Part shown: piece after piece, positions 5,985-9,442 of the stretch
How positions within the stretch are numbered: the first letter of the stretch is position 1
How the letters are laid out: every line of letters begins with the position of its first letter
NCBI GenBank assembly: GCA_030621805.1
Contig: JAUXGY010000043.1
Location: 1-9,442, forward strand
Direction of reading: 5' to 3'
Length of the DNA: 9,442 nt
Origin: Kiritimatiellales bacterium
GTDB taxonomy: Bacteria > Verrucomicrobiota > Kiritimatiellia > Kiritimatiellales > Pontiellaceae
The notes under the pieces: model-generated
What the model was told of the DNA's origin: nothing
What the model saw: only the letters and a program-made list of their open reading frames with translations
Database searches by the model: none
Position numbers and translations under genes: made by a program

Positions 5985-7395
5985 AATGCTGCTTCCGCAA
6001 ATGCGAGGGTAGGATTCGCAGTTGGTCGCGGTATTTTGCGACGGTGCGGCGAGCGATCTTCATGCCCTGCTCCTCTAACAACTTGACGAGCTTGGCGTCT
6101 GAGTTGGGTTTCTTCTTATCCTCGTCCCGGACAATTTCATTGAGCACCGCCTTCACGCTCTCATTGGAGATGGCTTCCCCGCTCGCGGTCATAATACCGG
6201 GCTTGAAGAAATATTTCATGCTGAGCAAACCTTGCGGGGTCTGCATGTATTTCCCTGCGGTGGCGCGACTCACCGTCGTTTCATGTACCTCAAGCAACTC
6301 AGCCACCGTCTTCATGTTAAGTGGTTTGAGCTTAGCGACGCCGTGATCGAAAAAGTCGCGTTGGATGCGAACGATCTCAACAGAAATGCGGTAGATCGTG
6401 CTCATGCGTTGATCGATACTCTGGATAAACTGTTTCGACTTGGTAATTTTTTCGCGGATGTAGGTCTTCACCTCCTTAGAGGTATTAGGATCCTTGAGCA
6501 TCTGCAAATATTTTTGGCTAATGAACAGCTTCGGATAGGGCTTCTTGTTTTGTGTGATAACATATTCGCCCTCTTTCTTTTCAACGATGATTTCGGGCGT
6601 AACATATTCAACTCGCTCTTCGCTAAAGCTATGCCCCGGTTTGGGGTCGAGCTTGGCGATCGCTTTCGCCAGCTCCTTAACACGGTCGATGGTCAACCCC
6701 ATGGCCCGGGCGATCTCGTCGAATTTATGACGCCCCAGCTGATCGAGATGCGCCGACACCAATTGGTATTCCTGCGACTCCGCCCTGCCCGCCCGCTCGA
6801 GCTGAAGCATCAGGCACTCACGCAGGTCGCGCGCACCCACGCCCGGAGGATCGAAATCATGGATCGTGGTGAGAATCTTATCCAGCGTTTCCTCGGGAAA
6901 GTTTGGCAGGGCGAGCAGGTCTTCAACATCGAGTTGTAGATACCCATCGTCATCGATGTTGCCCAGCACAATCTCCGCAATCTTGCGCTCGTAGTCGGTC
7001 AGGCTGGAGAGGTTGAGCTGTTCGAGCAGTTGGTCATGCAACGTGGTGGTTTCGGATAGCGAATCCATCATGTACTGATATTTTTCCTCAGCATCACTCC
7101 CACCAGAAGCCTGGCGATTTTCATAGAAACTGTCGAACTCTTCACCGAGGGCGGCCAGCTTTTCGAATTCGTTGTCAAACTCATCGCGGTCGACATCCTT
7201 GGTACCCTGCTCAATCTCAATTTGCTCATCGGCCACTTCCTGCGTGGCTTCGAGCGTTGGGTTTTCAGACAGCTCCTGCTTGATCATCTGCTGAAGATCA
7301 AGCAACGGCATCTGGAGAATTTCCAACGACTGGAAAAGATGCGGAGCAAGAACCTGCTGCATCTTCATCTGTTGACTTAAAACTAATCCGGGCAT
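5983..7395 (-). CDS. rpoN: RNA polymerase sigma-54 factor (RpoN)
   Basis: RpoN directs RNA polymerase to -24/-12 promoters and needs AAA+ enhancer-binding activators to melt DNA. The 470-residue product has the full family order. A Gln/Leu-rich region I comes first (about 5-50, with LSQQMKMQQVLAPHLFQSLE and LLDLQQMIKQELSENP), followed by an acidic region II (about 54-105). The core-binding domain starts near 115 and includes NIDDDGYL and FDPPGVGARDLRECL. A helix-turn-helix block is at about 362-397 (LLEVHETTVSRATAGKYMQT, then TPQGLLSMKYFF). The RpoN box ARRTVAKYR (448-456) is intact. The ATG at 7395-7393 is the first possible start, since an in-frame TAG lies four codons upstream. AAGGAG is present but 15 bases away and can be sequestered. 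The gene is convergent with yidC and divergent from the metallo-hydrolase gene. No jag, hpf or ptsN homologue is adjacent. Confidence 0.97.
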   Translation of the reverse strand: MPGLVLSQQMKMQQVLAPHLFQSLEILQMPLLDLQQMIKQELSENPTLEATQEVADEQIEIEQGTKDVDRDEFDNEFEKLAALGEEFDSFYENRQASGGSDAEEKYQYMMDSLSETTTLHDQLLEQLNLSSLTDYERKIAEIVLGNIDDDGYLQLDVEDLLALPNFPEETLDKILTTIHDFDPPGVGARDLRECLMLQLERAGRAESQEYQLVSAHLDQLGRHKFDEIARAMGLTIDRVKELAKAIAKLDPKPGHSFSEERVEYVTPEIIVEKKEGEYVITQNKKPYPKLFISQKYLQMLKDPNTSKEVKTYIREKITKSKQFIQSIDQRMSTIYRISVEIVRIQRDFFDHGVAKLKPLNMKTVAELLEVHETTVSRATAGKYMQTPQGLLSMKYFFKPGIMTASGEAISNESVKAVLNEIVRDEDKKKPNSDAKLVKLLEEQGMKIARRTVAKYRDQLRILPSHLRKQH

Positions 7396-7416
7396 AAGGA
7401 GAACCTAGCACTCCTT
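7396..7416 (-). promoter_or_regulatory. rpoN: Possible Shine-Dalgarno-sequestering hairpin in the rpoN leader
   Basis: Read on the - strand, the leader is AAGGAG, nine bases (TGCTAGGTT), CTCCTT, then the rpoN ATG. AAGGAG (7416-7411) is an ideal ribosome binding site but stands 15 bases from the start. The CTCCTT (7401-7396) directly before the ATG is its exact complement and mimics the 16S rRNA anti-Shine-Dalgarno. A 6-bp stem would hide the ribosome binding site. The sequence match is exact; the regulatory role is inferred. Confidence 0.5.
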
Positions 7417-7519
7417 AAGCATTTTCCAAGCCAAACTTTCATAAGGATGGCTCAATTACCAACCCGGTGGAAATACGAAGTGCATGAGGCCGTAAAGCGT
7501 GCGATCATTCTTAATATAT

Positions 7520-7612
7520 TCTATCACACCCAATAGGGTGTGATAGATATAATAGGTCTTAATTAAAGTAATATCTAAAGTATTTTACTCTCACACCCTA
7601 TTGGGTGTGAGA
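7520..7612. repeat. Pair of palindromes, reverse complements of each other, in an AT-rich patch
   Basis: Palindrome 1 is TCTATCACACCC-AATA-GGGTGTGATAGA (12-bp arms, 7520-7547). Palindrome 2 is TCTCACACCC-TATT-GGGTGTGAGA (10-bp arms, 7589-7612). The 20-base core of the first, TCACACCCAATAGGGTGTGA, is the exact reverse complement of the core of the second, so the pair also forms one larger inverted repeat. Smaller complementary pieces (AGATAT at 7545-7550 with ATATCT at 7571-7576) lie inside. The two loop centres are 67 bp apart. Possible readings are the terminal inverted repeats of a small (about 90 bp) non-autonomous element, or two operator sites for a dimeric regulator of the divergent genes. 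No clear target-site duplication was found. Confidence 0.75.
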
Positions 7613-7696
7613 AATAAAATCCATCCTCCAATAACACTAACTTCTGCTATTTCTTTCATCCGGAAGCCAATAACCTACTAAAATATATTTCCATAT

Positions 7697-7733
7697 CCGC
7701 CCCTTTCCCTATGATGGGCGGCGTTTTAGGAGA
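7697..7733 (+). promoter_or_regulatory. Leader stem-loop and Shine-Dalgarno of the metallo-hydrolase gene
   Basis: CCGCCC (7697-7702) can pair with GGGCGG (7716-7721) around a 13-base loop. It is followed by CGTTTT and then AGGAGA (7728-7733), a strong ribosome binding site 8 bases before the ATG at 7742. The stem ends 6 bases before the ribosome binding site. The short T-run gives it a weakly terminator-like look, so it may be a leader structure or chance. Confidence 0.4.
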
Positions 7734-7741
7734 ATCCCTTC

Positions 7742-8545
7742 ATGAGTTTGGAAGTATGCGTATTGGCCAGCGGGAGTTCCGGCAACTCCGTCTATGTGGC
7801 CTCGGAAAAAACAAGAATATTGATTGATGCCGGACTGAGCGCTAAGCAGGTGGCCGTCCGCCTCGAACAGATCGGCGTCGTGCCTGAAAGCATCAATGGC
7901 ATCTGTGTTTCCCACGAGCACGGCGATCATATTGCAGGCATCCGCGTCTTGCAAAAACGCCACAGTATCCCGGTCTACGCCAACGCTGGAACCATCAGCG
8001 GAATCATGCGCCAGCCCAAATCCGATGAAATCGCCATCAAGGTTTTCCAAACCGGATCCCCCTTCGAGATTGGTGACATCACCGTCATCCCCTTCTCCGT
8101 CCCGCACGATGCCTACGAGCCCGTCGGCTTTCGCCTTCAAACCTCAGAAACCGCCGTCGGAATTGTTACCGACCTTGGAATGGTGACCTCGCTAATCCGC
8201 GAAAAACTCAAGGGCTGCCACGCGATTATTGTGGAATCTAACCACGACGAAGACCTATTGCAGGAAGCCCCCCGTCCTTGGCCGCTCAAACAGCGTATCC
8301 GTAGCCGCCAAGGCCATCTCTCCAATATGGGTGCCGCCCAGCTGATTACCGAGTGTGCCACCGATACGCTCGAACACGTTTTCCTCTCGCACCTCAGCTC
8401 CGACTGTAACACGCCGGACACGGCTCTACGCACGGTTGCATCGCAACTTCGGCTCGACGGCCTCGAGCACATCAATCTTGAAATTTCCCTTGCCCGCCAA
8501 ATTTCCAGTATCTGGAAACACAACCGGGTAGCGGTCGAGACCTAG
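7742..8545 (+). CDS. Metallo-beta-lactamase-fold hydrolase, YycJ/WalJ-like
   Basis: The 267-residue product is a cytoplasmic MBL-fold protein (no signal peptide) of the YycJ/WalJ (VicX) group. Members of this group are associated with DNA-processing nuclease activity, and in Firmicutes they sit beside the WalRK two-component system. Motifs seen include the N-terminal LASGSSGNSVYVA, ILIDAGLS (26-33), and the metal-binding HxHxDH as HEHGDH (58-63). Further metal-site or family blocks are PHDAYEPVGFR, IVTDLGMV, ESNHDEDLL, LKQRIRSRQGHLSN and HLSSDCNTP. This set is typical of YycJ and complete, so the enzyme is probably active. The start is supported by AGGAGA 8 bases upstream. It stands alone, divergent from rpoN and convergent with the flavin-binding gene, which it overlaps by 4 bases; there is no WalRK-like partner in the window. 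The exact substrate cannot be read from sequence. Confidence 0.93.
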   Translation: MSLEVCVLASGSSGNSVYVASEKTRILIDAGLSAKQVAVRLEQIGVVPESINGICVSHEHGDHIAGIRVLQKRHSIPVYANAGTISGIMRQPKSDEIAIKVFQTGSPFEIGDITVIPFSVPHDAYEPVGFRLQTSETAVGIVTDLGMVTSLIREKLKGCHAIIVESNHDEDLLQEAPRPWPLKQRIRSRQGHLSNMGAAQLITECATDTLEHVFLSHLSSDCNTPDTALRTVASQLRLDGLEHINLEISLARQISSIWKHNRVAVET

Positions 8546-8967
8546 CCGAGTTCAAGGACCTCCGCCTTCATGTTAGGAGGCGTGCAGTATTCGATCCGAT
8601 ACGGCTTGACGACAACCACTGCATAACCAGGATCATCGGCTCCTGAAAAAAGTGACTCGAGCGACGGATTCCAAAAAACATGACGTTCAGCCTCGTCCAC
8701 GACAATTTCGGCTCTGCCCTGAATCTGAAGATAGGGCTTCATCTGCGCAGGGTCGGTGATACCGCAAGTGATGTGCACCTCCGGATTGTTTTTGATTTGC
8801 ACCACCTTCCGCGCCCCGAGAAATGTGGCGCACCGGATCACAAGTTCATCGTCGCCCTGAATCATGACATAGCGAACCCAAGGAGCTCCGGTCTCTGTAA
8901 GCGTTGCCAAAGAGGCCAGCTGGGGGTTCTTCAACTCTTTCGTAATGCTTTCCTTCAAATTACTCAT
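8542..8967 (-). CDS. Pyridoxamine 5'-phosphate oxidase-family FMN-binding split-barrel protein
   Basis: The 141-residue product resembles the PNPOx-like split-barrel family (general stress protein 26-like), whose members bind FMN or related cofactors and often have unknown substrates. The typical pattern is visible: LASLATLTETGAPWVRYVM near 18-36, a middle block GARKVVQIKNNPEVHITC (about 51-68), LQIQGRAEIV (about 79-88), and a C-terminal strand VVVVKPYRIEYCTP before a short acidic tail. It is shorter than true PdxH and lacks an obvious PLP-specific C-terminus, so pyridoxine synthesis is not claimed. AAGGAG 7 bases before the ATG is a strong ribosome binding site and lies within the end of thiL. 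The ATG overlaps the thiL stop by 8 bases, implying translational coupling. Its stop shares a CTAG with the stop of the converging metallo-hydrolase gene. Confidence 0.85.
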   Translation of the reverse strand: MSNLKESITKELKNPQLASLATLTETGAPWVRYVMIQGDDELVIRCATFLGARKVVQIKNNPEVHITCGITDPAQMKPYLQIQGRAEIVVDEAERHVFWNPSLESLFSGADDPGYAVVVVKPYRIEYCTPPNMKAEVLELG

Positions 8968-9442
8968 CCTTTTCTCCTTCTACTTTTAGTTTAAAATGCT
9001 CAAAGGCCTTCTCTTTTGAAACCTCGGAAATGCCGTCACGGTACCGAATGCGTAGCTCGTTCTTTTGATGGGTAACCCGGCCGATGGCTGAAAGTAGCGT
9101 GCCAAACCTTTCGCTCCATCGCGCTTGCAAGACTTCCGCATCTTCCGCGCTGACGGTAAAGAGAAGTTCAAAGTCCTCACCATCGTAGAGCGCGCTTTCA
9201 AGGGTTCCATTTTGGGGAATAGCATCGGCGGCCAATACCGCGCCAACACCGCTGGCGCAGAGGATGTGGCGGAGGTCGGTGGCGAGGCCGTCGCTGATAT
9301 CCATCATCGCATGCACCCGTCCGGATTCGCGCAGGAAGAGGCCTTCTTCGATGCGCGGAATAAAGTCGAGGTGCTTGCCCGCGATGCTGCCGCCGAGCGG
9401 GCCGGTCGTAAAAATCACGTCACCCACCTCTGCGCTGGAGCG
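8960..9442 (-). CDS. thiL: Thiamine-monophosphate kinase ThiL, C-terminal part (cut by window edge)
   Basis: ThiL phosphorylates thiamine monophosphate to the active cofactor thiamine diphosphate using ATP, in the cytoplasm. The frame is open to the right edge of the window, giving the last 160 residues of a protein usually about 300-350 long. Family motifs are clear: GDVIFTTGPLGGSIAG near the cut end, FIPRIEEGLFL, MMDISDGLATDLRHI (the conserved MDxSDGLxxDL block), SGVGAVLAADAIP, and GEDFELLFTV (the GEDxELL block). A GTG at 9427 is an internal codon, not a start. The gene runs into the downstream flavin-binding gene with an 8-base overlap and supplies that gene's ribosome binding site from its own final codons. 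The N-terminal ATP- and magnesium-binding aspartates lie outside the window. Confidence 0.95.
   Translation of the reverse strand, partial: RSSAEVGDVIFTTGPLGGSIAGKHLDFIPRIEEGLFLRESGRVHAMMDISDGLATDLRHILCASGVGAVLAADAIPQNGTLESALYDGEDFELLFTVSAEDAEVLQARWSERFGTLLSAIGRVTHQKNELRIRYRDGISEVSKEKAFEHFKLKVEGEKDE

Larger units (their letters stand above)
7417..7741. other. Divergent intergenic region between rpoN and the metallo-hydrolase gene
   Basis: With the rpoN leader hairpin, this makes a 346-base spacer without a recognisable gene. The middle (about 7505-7620) is clearly more AT-rich than the flanking genes and holds the palindrome pair described separately, with TTAATTAA (7559-7566) near its centre of symmetry. 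A TAAAAT (7679-7684) resembles a -10 element for the rightward gene, but no convincing -35 lies before it. No clear promoter for rpoN was recognised, and no tRNA or known riboswitch pattern was seen. Confidence 0.55.

Noticed and set aside
6232..6939. A 235-codon + strand open frame inside rpoN
   Set aside because: It is antisense to a well-conserved sigma-54 gene and shows no family motif or ribosome binding site.
7520..7612. CRISPR-like reading of the two CACACCC...GGGTGTG palindromes
   Set aside because: There are only two units in opposite orientation, no third repeat and no cas genes; inverted orientation is not a CRISPR array.
7396..7741. Sigma-54 (-24/-12) promoter, including possible rpoN autoregulation
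   Set aside because: I looked for TGGCAC-N5-TTGC on both strands in the spacers and saw no convincing match with correct spacing.
9425..9427. GTG as the start of a short ThiL
   Set aside because: The frame stays open to the window edge with ThiL-like residues before it, and the essential N-terminal half of ThiL would be missing, so this is an internal valine codon.

Overview
The window carries ordinary housekeeping and sulfur-assimilation genes of a free-living Gram-negative-type bacterium. The long YidC with a periplasmic domain, the moderately GC-rich coding sequence, and the recurring intergenic repeat of the GCCGATTTTTGATTGCCGAT type fit a member of the PVC group (Verrucomicrobia / Kiritimatiellota-like). 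That placement is an inference from style, not a database match.

Region 1 (1-3112, + strand) is a sulfate-assimilation operon, cysH-cysD-cysN. Only the last 29 codons of cysH are present, but they include the catalytic ECGLH motif. CysD and CysN together make ATP sulfurylase, which turns sulfate into APS, and CysH then reduces APS (or PAPS) to sulfite. CysN has an extra C-terminal domain of about 145 residues. It aligns with APS kinase (CysC) but has lost the Walker A loop, the DGDN motif and the lid segment, so it looks like a dead kinase kept as a structural or regulatory domain. Both spacers in the operon hold imperfect inverted repeats.

Region 2 (3113-5886, + strand) is the classic rpmH-rnpA-yidD-yidC cluster: ribosomal protein L34, RNase P protein, and the two membrane-insertion factors. 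A TTGACA promoter element precedes rpmH. rnpA has an extended N-terminus whose coding sequence folds into two hairpins. The usual dnaA/oriC neighbour is not upstream, and jag/mnmE do not follow yidC.

Region 3 (5887-7741) holds rpoN (sigma-54) on the - strand, convergent with yidC across a second copy of the cysD-cysN repeat. Its leader has an AAGGAG that can pair with a CTCCTT touching the start codon. The 346-base divergent spacer upstream of rpoN holds an AT-rich patch with two near-perfect palindromes that are reverse complements of each other.

Region 4 (7742-9442) has a YycJ/WalJ-type metallo-beta-lactamase-fold hydrolase on the + strand. It is convergent with, and overlaps by 4 bases, a two-gene - strand unit: thiL (thiamine-monophosphate kinase, cut by the window edge) and a translationally coupled FMN-binding split-barrel protein.

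The most noteworthy item is the CysN fused to a degenerate APS-kinase domain. Secondary items are the palindrome pair and the rpoN leader hairpin. No phage, IS transposase, CRISPR, tRNA or rRNA was seen.
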